A DNA stretch of 64,000 nucleotides from Halopseudomonas xinjiangensis (GTDB lineage Bacteria > Pseudomonadota > Gammaproteobacteria > Pseudomonadales > Pseudomonadaceae): positions 1 to 64,000 of the forward strand of contig DRFO01000031.1 of the NCBI GenBank assembly GCA_011050525.1, given 5' to 3'. Both the position numbers and the translations under genes were made by a program. This document shows, in pieces, positions 53,705 to 63,818 of this stretch. The notes under the pieces were generated by a model. It was not told the DNA's origin. It searched no databases and saw only the letters and a program-made list of their open reading frames with translations. The first letter of the stretch is position 1. Each line of letters opens with the position of its first letter.

Positions 53705-56158
53705 ATGCCTGGAATGCATCGATTTACCCATGCCATGCACAGCCTCGAAGTGTGGATATTCAACAACCCACGCAAGGTACTGGCCGCCATTGCACTACTC
53801 ACCCTGTTGTTTGCTCTGCGCATACCTGGGCTGAAGATATACACCGATTTTGCCGATCTGCTGCCCCAGCAGCATCCCTACATAGAGTTGCATAACAGCA
53901 TCAAGGACAGCTTCGGCGGCGCCAATGTGCTCGTGGTTGGCGTTGCCTTCGAAGACGGGGACATCTTCAGCAATGAGAATCTGGCGACCATCGACCGTAT
54001 CACCCACGCGGTCGATAACTTGCCCGGCGTAAACCACAACCTGGTCACCAGCGTAACCCATCGCAACTCCCGCAAGATCTGGCTGACTGAAGTGGGTTCG
54101 ATCAATTCCGAACCCTACTTTGATGCGCAGCAGAACGACTATAGCGAAGAGCAACTGGCCGCCATGCGCGCTGATGTAGCCGCCAATCCCCGGATCTACG
54201 GGCCGCTAGTCTCGCCAGATTTCAAGATGGCATTGGTCAAGGCGCAGTTGATCGAGGGCCAGCTGGACTACGAAAACACCTTTGCCCAGCTGCAATTGCT
54301 GCGCGATAACGAAGCCCGCGACGGAATGACCATCTACGCCACCGGACAACCGGTGCTGGTCGGCTGGGCCTACACCTATATGGACCAGATCCTGCAGATC
54401 TTCATCTTCACCGTGCTGATCATGCTCGCCCTGCTGATTTTCCATTTCCGCAAGGCCTATGGCGTGTTGATCCCGCTGGGCGGGGTGATGGTGTCGACAA
54501 TCTGGGGGCTTGGGATTATCAGTCTGTTGGGATTTAATCTCGACCCGCTGGGCCTGGTTATTCCCTTTCTGATTGCCGCTCGCGCCATGAGTCACGGCGT
54601 GCAGCTAGTTGAACGGTATTACGCTGAAGTACGCGTGTCGGGCAACGGTCAGCAGGCCGCTCGTGCCACCTTTGAAAGTCTGTTCCGGCCGGGCTCGCTG
54701 GGCGTGGTATCGGATGCGGTCGGGCTATCGCTTATTGCCATCGGTTCCATCGCACTGAACACCAAGCTGGGAATCTATGCCTCGCTCTGGGCCTCGACTG
54801 TGATCCTGACGGTACTGATCGGGGTGCCTTTGCTGCTCTCGATCCTGCCGACACCGAAAAATCCAGAGCTTCGTGAAACCGCTTTACGTTACATCGGCGG
54901 CGCCTGTTCGCGCATGGTCGCACGCCCAGGCGCAGCCCCGGTGGTGCTCGGGATCGCCGCACTGGCAATCGTGGCTGGGCTGTTCTCCGCCTCCAACGTG
55001 CGCATAGGTGATTCGGAGCCAGGCTCCCCAATCCTCTACCCAGAACATGATTACAACGTCTCCTCGACGGAGGTGAATGATCGCTTCCCCGGTTCGGAAG
55101 AGCTGTACATCATCGCTGAGCACGAGCAGGTCGGGGGCTTGAAGCAGCCAGAGGTTCTGCGTGCGCTAGGTGATTTGCAGGCGCATATGCTCGGCGACCC
55201 GGGCGTGGGCGGCAGCAAGGGGTTGCCCGACCTGGTCAAGCAGGTCAACCGGCTGATGCATAACGATGATCCGCGCTGGTTCCAGATCCCACACGATGCG
55301 GACTATGTCGGCGGATTGATGTTTACCTACATGGCCTCCAGCCCGATCCCCGGTGCGCTGAACGAGTTCAATGACACCGACGACCGCATCGCCAACCTGG
55401 TTTTCTATTACAAGGACCGCCAGGGCGAGACCATCCGCCGAGCAATCCATATGGCCCAACAATGGATTGACGCCAATGAAGGCAAGGTCGAGGGGCTGAG
55501 CATTCGCCTGGCTGGTGGCACCATGGGTGTCGCGGCGGCCATGAACGAGTCCGCGTTCGAGACCAACCTGATCGTGCTGCCCTTGGTGTTCCTGCTGATC
55601 TTTGGTTTCGTGATGCTGTTCTACACCTCCTGGCACGCCGGCCTGATGATGCTGCTGGCGATGCTTTTCGCCACAGCTCTGACCTACGCCTATATGGGCA
55701 TCAGCGGACTGGGCATTGATATCAATACGGTGCCGGTGATCGCAGTGGGTATCGGGGTAGGCATCGACTACTCAATCTACATGATGGATCGCATCCGCGA
55801 AGAAATGGCCAAAACCGGCGATCTGCGCGATGCGGTGCGGCGCTCCATCGCTACCACGGGTATGGCGATCAGCTTCACCGCGATCACGCTGATGGCCGGC
55901 ATCATCATGTGGGTCATTCTCTCCGATCTGCGCTTTCAGGCCGATGCCGCGATGCTGCTGTGCGTGATGATCGTCATCAACGGCATTGCCGCCATGCTGC
56001 TGGTACCGGCTTGGGTGCTGGTCATGCGTCCGCGCTTCATTACCGATGTTTACGTGGATGACGACGGCGTGCTGCATGCCGATCTTTCATCCGACCAAGC
56101 ATTCCCGTCATCTGCCCGGCATGGGGCGGAAGACGGGCTGATACAGGGTGCTTCCTGA
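53705..56158 (+). CDS. MMPL/RND-superfamily transporter (HAE3-like)
   Basis: An 817-residue inner-membrane RND protein with two repeats, each with a periplasmic domain (about 50-230 and 440-620) and membrane bundles (about 20-45, 240-410, 630-790). Its TM regions include AVGIGVGIDYSIYMMDRIREE near residue 685 and the paired element PFLIAARAMSHGVQLVERYYAE. The family (MMPL, HpnN-like) moves lipids or hydrophobic molecules; no membrane-fusion protein or TolC-type channel is encoded beside it. The C-terminal tail is cytosolic. Together with the following DUF1302 and DUF1329 proteins it looks like an envelope transport unit. Confidence 0.9.
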   Translation: MPGMHRFTHAMHSLEVWIFNNPRKVLAAIALLTLLFALRIPGLKIYTDFADLLPQQHPYIELHNSIKDSFGGANVLVVGVAFEDGDIFSNENLATIDRITHAVDNLPGVNHNLVTSVTHRNSRKIWLTEVGSINSEPYFDAQQNDYSEEQLAAMRADVAANPRIYGPLVSPDFKMALVKAQLIEGQLDYENTFAQLQLLRDNEARDGMTIYATGQPVLVGWAYTYMDQILQIFIFTVLIMLALLIFHFRKAYGVLIPLGGVMVSTIWGLGIISLLGFNLDPLGLVIPFLIAARAMSHGVQLVERYYAEVRVSGNGQQAARATFESLFRPGSLGVVSDAVGLSLIAIGSIALNTKLGIYASLWASTVILTVLIGVPLLLSILPTPKNPELRETALRYIGGACSRMVARPGAAPVVLGIAALAIVAGLFSASNVRIGDSEPGSPILYPEHDYNVSSTEVNDRFPGSEELYIIAEHEQVGGLKQPEVLRALGDLQAHMLGDPGVGGSKGLPDLVKQVNRLMHNDDPRWFQIPHDADYVGGLMFTYMASSPIPGALNEFNDTDDRIANLVFYYKDRQGETIRRAIHMAQQWIDANEGKVEGLSIRLAGGTMGVAAAMNESAFETNLIVLPLVFLLIFGFVMLFYTSWHAGLMMLLAMLFATALTYAYMGISGLGIDINTVPVIAVGIGVGIDYSIYMMDRIREEMAKTGDLRDAVRRSIATTGMAISFTAITLMAGIIMWVILSDLRFQADAAMLLCVMIVINGIAAMLLVPAWVLVMRPRFITDVYVDDDGVLHADLSSDQAFPSSARHGAEDGLIQGAS

Positions 56159-56205
56159 CGGCACCGCCGTCAGCTCGCCCCTTCCACCCTGCAAGAGGAA
56201 CTGCC

Positions 56206-58086
56206 ATGCAAACAACAATAAAAGGCCTGAAGCACTGGAGCCTGACTCTGCTTGGAAGCGCCGGTCTGGCTCTGACTCCCCTCGCCAGCGCGGTTGCTGA
56301 TGAGGAGATCAGATACTCCGGCTACTACGAAAATGCCACCTTCGTTCGCGATAGCGTGGGGTTGTCCAAATTCCGCAACACCATGCAATTGAATGCGGAG
56401 CGCAAAATCGGCGAGTTTGGACTGTTCAGCAACGTCTCCTGGAACGCCGTCCTGCGCGGCTCTTATGACGGCGTATATGACCTAAACAAGAACGAATACG
56501 GACGCAATGCCGGCGGACCGGTAATGATCGAAAATATCGGCGGGGGTAATAGCGTCCCGCATGGCAGCGGCCTGGCCTTGCCCAACTCCTTTGACGAGGC
56601 CAACAACCCCAATGAAGGCATGATAGTGCTAGGCGAACAGCTGCATGACACCGATGGCGGCGTCGCTTTCGGCGTACCCGTTCGCCCCTGTGACGTAGAC
56701 AGCCGTGGCTGTATCAACGGTTACCTCGACAAGGACACTAACGATCTGCGCTACAGCGAGTTCAACGACCGGCTGGACTTCATCCGCGAGCTGTACGTGG
56801 ACTTCGATTACGGGCTGGACAACGGCCATATCCTCAGCACCCGCCTAGGTAAGCAGCAAGTAGTCTGGGGTCGTACCGACCTGTTCCGCGTGCTTGACGT
56901 GATCAACCCGGTGGATTTCTCACGCAACAACATCTATGACGAGCTGCAGGACATTCGCATCCCCATGTGGATTCTGAAGACCGACTATCGGATGGGACCT
57001 GGCGAGATTTTCGACGACTTGAACCTGTCCTTCGTCTGGAACTTCGACCGCTTCCGCCCCCATGACATCGGCCAGTGCGGTTCGCCGAACAATATCCTTG
57101 ATGCAGCTTGCTTCTTCCGCGGCATGAACAACCTGTGGGAGAACGGCGGTACCGTCGCCAACTTCGCAGGCGGCGTGTTCGCGACTGACTTCGGTCCCGG
57201 TCAGATCGGCATCCGCAAGGCGCATATGCCGGCCTGGAGTCTGTCCAATGGCCAGTTCGGCCTGAAGCTGGAGGGTGTGTATGGCGATATCGGCTTCTCC
57301 CTGAACGCCCTCACCTACCGCTCGCAATTGCCTTCATTGCGCGGTGGCTTTCCAGGTCAGAATGGCTTCACTGGTGAAACCGCAGTATGGCCGGGCCTGA
57401 TCGCTTTCGATATCCACTTTCCTCGAGTCAACCTGATCGGCGGGTCACTGGATTACTACGCCCAGGGCATCGACACCGTATTCCGCATGGAAGTAGCCCA
57501 CACCGACGGGGAAGAGTTCGCCAACACCTTGCAGTCCCGCCTGTATTCGGAGTCGGACGTAACCCGCTTCGTGGTCGGTGCCGACAAGAACATCTTCCTG
57601 CCCTTCCTCAACAGCAAACGAGCGTTCCTGTTCTCCGGCCAATTGTTCGGGCAGAAGATCCACGAGCACCAGCTCGAAAATCGTCCGCTGGGCAAGGCCG
57701 GGATGCCTGACTGGGAAGAGAACTTCATCGGCACGCTGCTGATCAAGGGCTGGTGGATGAACGATCGTTTGAGCCCACAAATTCTGGCAGCGCACGACTT
57801 CAAGGCAGAAGCCACCGCCATCGCTCCCAGCATTGAATGGTTGGTCAGCGACAACCTGAAAATTGTCGGTGGCGCAAATATCAAAGTTGGCCGTGGCGCC
57901 CGCGAGTTCGATGATTGCCGTAGCTGTAACCCTTGGGACCCCTTTACCGCCGGCGCACCTGGCCATGCCGAAGGACAAACTCTTGGACTGGGTGGCTATG
58001 AGCCTTTGGGACGTTTCCGCGCAGGCCCTATCGGCATGGCCCAAAAAGAAGACGAACTCCAGTTGACCGTACGTTACAGCTTCTGA
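56206..58086 (+). CDS. DUF1302 family outer-membrane protein
   Basis: A 626-residue exported protein with a signal peptide of about 31 residues, followed by an outer-membrane barrel-like DUF1302 sequence: YYENATFVRDSVGLSKFRNTMQLNAE, STRLGKQQVVWGRTDLFRVLDVINPVDFSRNN, and a C-terminal strand ending LQLTVRYSF with terminal Phe. Function is unknown; these proteins are found in degradation clusters with DUF1329 partners. 47 bp after the RND gene. Confidence 0.92.
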   Translation: MQTTIKGLKHWSLTLLGSAGLALTPLASAVADEEIRYSGYYENATFVRDSVGLSKFRNTMQLNAERKIGEFGLFSNVSWNAVLRGSYDGVYDLNKNEYGRNAGGPVMIENIGGGNSVPHGSGLALPNSFDEANNPNEGMIVLGEQLHDTDGGVAFGVPVRPCDVDSRGCINGYLDKDTNDLRYSEFNDRLDFIRELYVDFDYGLDNGHILSTRLGKQQVVWGRTDLFRVLDVINPVDFSRNNIYDELQDIRIPMWILKTDYRMGPGEIFDDLNLSFVWNFDRFRPHDIGQCGSPNNILDAACFFRGMNNLWENGGTVANFAGGVFATDFGPGQIGIRKAHMPAWSLSNGQFGLKLEGVYGDIGFSLNALTYRSQLPSLRGGFPGQNGFTGETAVWPGLIAFDIHFPRVNLIGGSLDYYAQGIDTVFRMEVAHTDGEEFANTLQSRLYSESDVTRFVVGADKNIFLPFLNSKRAFLFSGQLFGQKIHEHQLENRPLGKAGMPDWEENFIGTLLIKGWWMNDRLSPQILAAHDFKAEATAIAPSIEWLVSDNLKIVGGANIKVGRGAREFDDCRSCNPWDPFTAGAPGHAEGQTLGLGGYEPLGRFRAGPIGMAQKEDELQLTVRYSF

Positions 58087-58101
58087 TTACGAGGAATAAC
58101 T

Positions 58102-59430
58102 ATGAACATAACACTCAAGCATTTCACCCGTTCCGTGCTCGCTGGCAGCATGCTCGCCAGCCTGTTCAGCGCTAGCGTGCTGGCTAACGATGCCCTGATC
58201 AATAATAGTTTTCACCCCTACAAGGACGACGTTCCCTCCCATGATGGATTGCAGGCGGGAATGGTCATCAACCAGGACAACCTTGCGCAGTTCAAGGACA
58301 TCATTGATCCAGCCTTCGCCAATTTTATCGAGCAGGGCTGGTTGGAGGTTACTGTAGGCGAGACCACTTCCTTCGATCTGCACCCAGGCTATATCGAGGC
58401 TAGCCGCAATGGTCTCGGACAGGTCTCACTGGGGGATAGCGTCGGTGAAATAAACGGTTGGGTCGCTGGACGGCCATTTCTTGAAGAGCCCGATACTAAT
58501 GATCCCAGAGCAGGTGAAAAGCTCGCATGGAACTACAAATACGGCTACAACTGGGGAGACAGCGCCGCGGTTGCACCATTTTATTGGAAATATCGAGACA
58601 TGAACTCCGGCAAGCTGGAACGTACTATCAAGTTCAACTTTCATTTCCTGAACTTTACTGGTCGCGTCAACCATGAGCCTGTTCCGACAATAACCCCAAA
58701 CCCCTCAGAACTGTTTCGTGGTATCTACGTGCAGGTACTCGAGCCATACGACGTGCGCAATACTCAGCTGTTGATTCACCGTGCGCAGGATGACCTCAAG
58801 CGAGACAATTCCTGGCTGTATCTGGGATTTCAGCGGCGTGTGCGTCGCCTGGCCACTGGCCAGGTCACTGACGCTTTCTTGGGTTCCGACCTGATGATCG
58901 AAGATTTTGAGGGATACAATGGCCGTATCTCCGACATGAACTGGAACTATAAGGGAACGCGGCAGATGCTGATGCCCTTCTACAACCACAATGACCTGAC
59001 ACTGGACGCAGAAACTCATAGCGACAGCGATGGCTATCAGGTGGTGGCTTTTGGAGGCCAAGGCGGCTGTTTCCCGAACATAACCTGGCAGTTACGCAAG
59101 GTCTATGAAGTGGAGGCTTCTCCGGTTGATGACAGCCATCCTCTTTCCAAGCGCGTGCATTTCATCGATGCGCAGACCTTCACCATTCCACGCACCGTCT
59201 CTTATGATCGCAGCGGAAAGCTGTGGAAGACCTTTACCATCGGCCAGGCGCATCCGGACCACCACCTGCCTGCCAACAAGGGCACAGGCGTGTCAATTGA
59301 TGACAGCTTCAGCATGATCGACGTCCAGGCGATGCATTGCACCACCGGTCAGTTCAAGGGTCAGGTTGATCCTAGCCTTAGCACACCGGAAATGTTCAGC
59401 GTTCAGCATATGCGCGCCACCGGTAACTGA
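58102..59430 (+). CDS. DUF1329 family periplasmic or outer-membrane protein (LolA-like fold)
   Basis: A 442-residue exported protein with a signal peptide (residues 1-28, ending VLAND). The DUF1329 pattern includes [70 protein letters not shown] in pieces, and a later [22 protein letters not shown]. The domain is related in fold to lipoprotein carriers of the LolA type, so binding a hydrophobic ligand is a fair inference. 15 bp after the DUF1302 gene and followed by a terminator. Confidence 0.92.
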   Translation: MNITLKHFTRSVLAGSMLASLFSASVLANDALINNSFHPYKDDVPSHDGLQAGMVINQDNLAQFKDIIDPAFANFIEQGWLEVTVGETTSFDLHPGYIEASRNGLGQVSLGDSVGEINGWVAGRPFLEEPDTNDPRAGEKLAWNYKYGYNWGDSAAVAPFYWKYRDMNSGKLERTIKFNFHFLNFTGRVNHEPVPTITPNPSELFRGIYVQVLEPYDVRNTQLLIHRAQDDLKRDNSWLYLGFQRRVRRLATGQVTDAFLGSDLMIEDFEGYNGRISDMNWNYKGTRQMLMPFYNHNDLTLDAETHSDSDGYQVVAFGGQGGCFPNITWQLRKVYEVEASPVDDSHPLSKRVHFIDAQTFTIPRTVSYDRSGKLWKTFTIGQAHPDHHLPANKGTGVSIDDSFSMIDVQAMHCTTGQFKGQVDPSLSTPEMFSVQHMRATGN

Positions 59431-59460
59431 TCCTACTGATTCAACTGCTGCTCCGTTTAT

Positions 59461-59486
59461 AGCCCGCGCAACGCGGGCTCTTTTTT
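59461..59486 (+). terminator. Intrinsic terminator ending the envelope operon
   Basis: AGCCCGCG (59461-59468) pairs with CGCGGGCT (59472-59479) around a three-base loop, followed by a C and six T (59481-59486). It separates the four-gene operon from the chemoreceptor gene, so the latter probably has its own promoter. Confidence 0.92.
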
Positions 59487-59524
59487 CTGCGCGCCGAACC
59501 AGCGCCATATCGAAGGACTCGATA

Positions 59525-61105
59525 ATGAGCTTTACTGAACCTCTCCCCGATTCATTGCAGAACCCACAACAATGGTTGGTGCTGACCGACTCCCAGGGGC
59601 TGGTGACCTATGCTAGCACCGCATTCTGCCTGGCCGCCGGGCTTGAACAGCAAGAGCTGCTGGGTCAACCCATCGCCAGACTGCGTCACCCGCAGATGCC
59701 TAAAGGCCCGATCAAGGACTTGTGGGAAACGCTCGGCCGGGGACAGTCGTGGATGGGCATGCTGAAGAATCGCCGCGCCGATGGCAGCGATTTTTGGGTA
59801 GATGCTTATATCAGCCCGATCCACGATACCAGCGGAAAGGTGCTGGAATACCAGGCGATCTATCGCCAACCAGACCTGCCGACCATTGCCCGCACGCAAC
59901 GGATCTATCACCTGCGGAGTCAAGGACGGCAGCCGCCGCAGCTGCGCTGGGGCCAATTGCTGCCCGGCCATTGGCAAACACTACTGAGCCTGCTGGGCTT
60001 TAGCCCTTTGATTGTCTGGTCATGCTGGCAAAGCGGTTTTGTTGCGCTGTTACCGATCCTCAGCAGCCTGGCACTGTGCGCTCTACTGCTGAACTGGCAT
60101 AACCGGGGGCTGAACCAGTTAGCCACCCACTGCCGTGACCTCGTGTCACATCCGATCAAGCAGCTGATCTATACCGGCCGCGCCGACACTATAGGCCAGA
60201 TTCAACTGTCGCTGCGCCTGCTGGAGATCAAGCTGGTCGTCATGGTCGCCCGCGTGCACGACAGCAGTCAGCAGGTGATGACGCATGTGGCCAGCGCCAA
60301 TGGTTTGCTCAGCGCTGGCAGCCAGGGGAGCCAGACACAGCAGGACAGTCTGGCGGTTATTGCCAGCGCGGTTGAGCAGTTCAGTGCGACCACTCGTGAG
60401 GTGGCGGCCAACACTCGTAACGCAGCGAAGCTCAGCAGTGACAACCGTGACACAGGGCAACTTGGCCAGCAACGGGCCCTGGCCGCCCAGAGCAGCATTC
60501 AATCACTGGCTAGCGAACTGCAAGCGGCTTCCAGCGCCGTCGAAAGTCTGGATTTGCACAGCCGTTCAATCGGCCGCATCCTTGATGTCATCCGCGCCAT
60601 CGCTGAGCAGACCAACCTGCTGGCGCTGAATGCCGCCATCGAGGCGGCCCGCGCCGGCGAGAACGGCCGAGGCTTCGCTGTGGTGGCCGATGAGGTGCGC
60701 ACACTGGCACAGCGTACCCAGGCGTCGACCGACGAAATACAGCAAATGATCGCCGCCCTGCAGCAAGGCACTGCGGCAGTAGTCCACGCGATGCAACAGG
60801 GCCAGCGCCACTCGCATCAGAGCGTGGCGCACGTCAGTGCCAGTACCGAGGCGTTAACCAGCATCTGCACCAGTATTGACCGCAGCGACGTCCTGAACCA
60901 GCAGATCGCCGCCGCCAGCAACCAGCAAAGCCAGGCCGCTAGCGAGATCAGCCAACGCCTGCATGACGTTCATCATGTGGCCGGCAACACCAGTCAGCAA
61001 TTGCGTGACACCCTCGACGCCGCTGCCGCCGTGGCTCTGCAAGTCGCTCGCCAACAGGCGCTGATAGCCCATTTGCAACGGCCAGCACTGAGCAGGCGCC
61101 ACTGA
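59525..61105 (+). CDS. Aer-type PAS-containing methyl-accepting chemotaxis protein
   Basis: A 526-residue energy-taxis-type receptor. The ATG at 59525 has AAGGA upstream. The N-terminal PAS domain (about residues 15-115) resembles the FAD-binding Aer PAS, with [35 protein letters not shown]; the usual RHPDMP Asp is Gln here. One or two membrane segments follow (about 155-195), then a HAMP-like stretch and the signalling domain with [20 protein letters not shown] and [12 protein letters not shown]. It sits next to the phenol regulon, which suggests taxis linked to phenol metabolism, but the terminator before it separates it from the envelope operon. Confidence 0.92.
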   Translation: MSFTEPLPDSLQNPQQWLVLTDSQGLVTYASTAFCLAAGLEQQELLGQPIARLRHPQMPKGPIKDLWETLGRGQSWMGMLKNRRADGSDFWVDAYISPIHDTSGKVLEYQAIYRQPDLPTIARTQRIYHLRSQGRQPPQLRWGQLLPGHWQTLLSLLGFSPLIVWSCWQSGFVALLPILSSLALCALLLNWHNRGLNQLATHCRDLVSHPIKQLIYTGRADTIGQIQLSLRLLEIKLVVMVARVHDSSQQVMTHVASANGLLSAGSQGSQTQQDSLAVIASAVEQFSATTREVAANTRNAAKLSSDNRDTGQLGQQRALAAQSSIQSLASELQAASSAVESLDLHSRSIGRILDVIRAIAEQTNLLALNAAIEAARAGENGRGFAVVADEVRTLAQRTQASTDEIQQMIAALQQGTAAVVHAMQQGQRHSHQSVAHVSASTEALTSICTSIDRSDVLNQQIAAASNQQSQAASEISQRLHDVHHVAGNTSQQLRDTLDAAAAVALQVARQQALIAHLQRPALSRRH

Positions 61106-61154
61106 TCGCTTTATAGAAGACACATTACGTATGGAAACGCCGGAAATAGGAATA

Positions 61155-61231
61155 TGGTCGGAGAGACTGGATTCGAACCAGCGACCTTCTCGTCCCGAAC
61201 GAGACGCGCTACCAGGCTGCGCTACACTCCG
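61155..61231 (-). tRNA. tRNA-Pro (anticodon CGG)
   Basis: A 77-base tRNA on the minus strand with encoded CCA (complement of 61155-61157). The anticodon CGG lies in the loop TTCGGGA (complement of 61195-61197) and reads CCG. T-arm GGTTCGAATCC and D-loop region AGCCTGGTAGCGC match tRNA-Pro. The acceptor starts CGGAGTG and has one T-T mismatch. It lies between the chemoreceptor and mobA. Confidence 0.95.
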
Positions 61232-61332
61232 TCTAGATGTTCGGCATTTTACCCAATGGGCTTATTTTTTCACAAGGGCATCGGCTGAAATTCCCGTGCT
61301 GCGAAAGCGGCTATCGTTGCAGACTCGGACGA

Positions 61333-61917
61333 TTAATCCTCGTGCCAATCCTCTGGCAGGTTGGCATTGTGCAGCCGCGGATCATCTTCCTGCAACTCGA
61401 TAACTCCGTAAGGTCGAGCCAGTATCCAGCGCATCGGGCTGCGGTGTCCCGCGTCCCAGAACGCTTGCAGGTCAGAAGCCAGCGCGAGGGGAATGACCGA
61501 TACCAGTGGTTGCCACCGCTCTCCGGTCTTGACCAGCCAGGGCTGCTCCGGTCGAGACTGTGCCAGTTCGAGCAGGTCGCGCAGCAGCGTAGCGTCCAGA
61601 TATAGTAGATCGCAGGGAATCACCAGCAGATGGGTGCCAGCGCAATATTCCAACCCGCGCAAGATGCCGGCCAACGGGCCGGGAAAACCGGCCTCCTGGT
61701 CGCTCACCAGCAAATCAGCCCACTGCGCATACTGGTCGTGATTGCGATTGCAGCTGATTATTACCTGATTCGACACGTCCCGCAGGATATGAGCCAACCG
61801 CCCGGCGATTGGCTGGCCCAGCCATGGCATCAAACCCTTGTCGCGCCCACCGAGTCGGCTACCCTGCCCGCCCGCAAGGAGCAAGGCGCTGGGTCTGAAG
61901 TGGTCGGCGTTTGTCAT
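61333..61917 (-). CDS. mobA: Molybdenum cofactor guanylyltransferase
   Basis: A 194-residue enzyme that attaches GMP to molybdopterin, giving the bis-MGD cofactor used by formate dehydrogenase and nitrate reductase. The nucleotidyltransferase signature [20 protein letters not shown] starts near residue 12, followed by [20 protein letters not shown] and [14 protein letters not shown]. Start MTNADHFRP at 61917 is used; the longer frame to 62148 overlaps divergent moaB. Divergent from moaB by 70 bp. Confidence 0.94.
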   Translation of the reverse strand: MTNADHFRPSALLLAGGQGSRLGGRDKGLMPWLGQPIAGRLAHILRDVSNQVIISCNRNHDQYAQWADLLVSDQEAGFPGPLAGILRGLEYCAGTHLLVIPCDLLYLDATLLRDLLELAQSRPEQPWLVKTGERWQPLVSVIPLALASDLQAFWDAGHRSPMRWILARPYGVIELQEDDPRLHNANLPEDWHED

Positions 61918-61987
61918 CCACGGGCTCCGATGGTTGCGGCTCTGTGTTATAACACTGGTCGGTTTATCAGCCAAAGGATCCTCTGCC

Positions 61988-62524
61988 ATGGCCCATAGCG
62001 CCAGTGAATTCATCCCCCTGAATATCGCCGTTCTGACCGTCAGCGATACCCGCACTATCGACACCGATACCTCCGGCCAGTTGCTGGCTGACAGTGCTCG
62101 CGAGGCTGGCCATAACATTGCCGACCGGCAATTGCATCCTGACGACATTTATCAGATTCGTGCTGTGGTGTCGGACTGGATTGTTCGGCCCAACGTGCAG
62201 GTAGTGCTGATCACCGGCGGTACGGGGTTTACCGGACGTGACAGCACGCCGGAGGCCATTGCGCCGTTGCTGGACAAAACCGTAGACGGTTTTGGTGAGC
62301 TCTTCCGCCATGTCTCATGGGAGGAAATAGGCACCTCGACGCTGCAATCCCGTGCGCTGGCAGGCCTGGCAAATCGCACCCTGATAGTCTGCATGCCTGG
62401 ATCGACCGGAGCCTGCCGCACAGCGTGGAACCGCATCCTCAAGGAGCAATTGGATAACCGCACCCGGCCCTGTAACTTCGTGCAGCACCTGACCCCTGGT
62501 CCGGCGTGCGAGAGTCGCGCATGA
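61988..62524 (+). CDS. moaB: Molybdenum cofactor biosynthesis protein B
   Basis: A 178-residue MoaB/MogA-fold protein that adenylylates molybdopterin. The ATG at 61988 has AAAGGA upstream. Hallmarks: IAVLTVSDTRTIDTDTSGQLL near the N-terminus, and the ligand-binding stretch ITGGTGFTGRDSTPEAI near residue 78, then CMPGSTGACRTAWNRIL. Overlaps moeA by 4 bp (ATGA). Confidence 0.95.
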   Translation: MAHSASEFIPLNIAVLTVSDTRTIDTDTSGQLLADSAREAGHNIADRQLHPDDIYQIRAVVSDWIVRPNVQVVLITGGTGFTGRDSTPEAIAPLLDKTVDGFGELFRHVSWEEIGTSTLQSRALAGLANRTLIVCMPGSTGACRTAWNRILKEQLDNRTRPCNFVQHLTPGPACESRA

Positions 62525-63726
62525 GTTTGATGACGGTCACCCAGGCGCTGGAACAACTACTGGACAGTGCTGCAAGCGAAGCCTTCCCTGGCAGTGAAAC
62601 CATCCCCTTGGGCCTGGCGCTTGGCCGCGTTCTGGCTGCGCCTATACAAGCCGCCCATGACGTTCCGCCATGGGATAACAGCGCGATGGACGGCTATGCG
62701 TTTAACTCCGCGGATCTGGCTGCCGCCATGGATCACGGCCTATCTGTCAGCCAGCGAATCATGGCCGGCATGGCCCCCATGCCTCTGCAACCAGGAACCT
62801 GCGCCCGTATATTTACTGGCGCACCGATGCCTGAGGGTGCGGACGCTGTCGAGATGCAGGAAAACGTGAGCGAGGACGGTGGCGTGGCCCGGCTGACGCA
62901 AAGCGTGAAGCAGGGGCAGAATATCCGCCCGCGTGGCCAGGATATCTGTTCCGGCTCTAGCCTGCTCCGGGCCGGTCACATTCTGCGGCCGCAGGATATG
63001 GGTCTGATCGCTTCGGTCGGTGTCGCCCAGGTGGATGTGTGTCGGGTGTTGCGGGTGGCCGTGATATCTACCGGCGACGAGCTTGTCGAACCCGGGTCTC
63101 CGCTGGGTGCGGGACAGATTTACAACAGCAACCGCTTTACGCTGATCGGCGCGCTCCAGCGTCATGGCCAGCACGTCATAGACGGAGGCATTTTGGTCGA
63201 CGACATTGACCAGACTCGCGCCCGGCTGCAGGAACTGAGCGGCCAGGCTGATTTGATCATCACCTCCGGTGGAGTTTCCGTCGGGGAAGCAGACTGTCTG
63301 GGCAAGGTGCTGCGTGATTATGGCCGGATTGATATGTGGAAGCTGGCGATAAAACCCGGCAAACCCTTTACCCTGGCGCGCTTTGCCGATACGCCAGTAC
63401 TGGGCCTGCCCGGTAATCCAGCCGCATCGCTGGTGACCTTTCTGCTGTTGGTGCGCCCTTATCTGCTGCGGCGGCTGGGCAGCCACGAAACCGCGCCGAC
63501 AGGCCTGCCTGTTTCCTCAGGATTTGCCTGGCCAAAGGCAGGCAGCCGCGATGAGTATGTGCGCGCGCGAATTGATCAGGGCCAGGTAGTGCTGGCAGGA
63601 AATCAAAGTTCCGGTGTATTGAGTAGCGCCAGCGAGGCCAGCGGGCTGGTGCTTATCCCTGCAGGCACAACGGTTCAACCAGGGCAGCCGCTAACCTACC
63701 TGCCGTTTACCGGCCTGCTTGGCTGA
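62521..63726 (+). CDS. moeA: Molybdopterin molybdenumtransferase MoeA
   Basis: A 401-residue enzyme that inserts molybdate into adenylylated molybdopterin. Recognisable: DVPPWDNSAMDGYAF near residue 50, IFTGAPMPEGADAVEMQE, STGDELVEPGSPL, TSGGVSVGEADCLGKVL and LGLPGNPAASLVTF. The ATG at 62521 overlaps the moaB stop codon, so they form an operon; mobA is divergent. Length is normal. Confidence 0.96.
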   Translation: MSLMTVTQALEQLLDSAASEAFPGSETIPLGLALGRVLAAPIQAAHDVPPWDNSAMDGYAFNSADLAAAMDHGLSVSQRIMAGMAPMPLQPGTCARIFTGAPMPEGADAVEMQENVSEDGGVARLTQSVKQGQNIRPRGQDICSGSSLLRAGHILRPQDMGLIASVGVAQVDVCRVLRVAVISTGDELVEPGSPLGAGQIYNSNRFTLIGALQRHGQHVIDGGILVDDIDQTRARLQELSGQADLIITSGGVSVGEADCLGKVLRDYGRIDMWKLAIKPGKPFTLARFADTPVLGLPGNPAASLVTFLLLVRPYLLRRLGSHETAPTGLPVSSGFAWPKAGSRDEYVRARIDQGQVVLAGNQSSGVLSSASEASGLVLIPAGTTVQPGQPLTYLPFTGLLG

Positions 63727-63765
63727 CTCGTCCCTTTCCGCATGAACCTGGATAGATCCAGACAT

Positions 63766-63800
63766 AAAAAAGCCCATGCCGACGAGAATCAGCACGGGCT
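63766..63800 (-). terminator. Intrinsic terminator of grxD (minus strand)
   Basis: Read on the minus strand, AGCCCGTGC and GCATGGGCT (complement of 63792-63800 and 63771-63779) form a 9-bp stem with one G-U pair, followed by six T (complement of 63766-63771). It ends the grxD transcript. Confidence 0.85.
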
Positions 63801-63818
63801 AGCTGGATCTGTAGAGCC

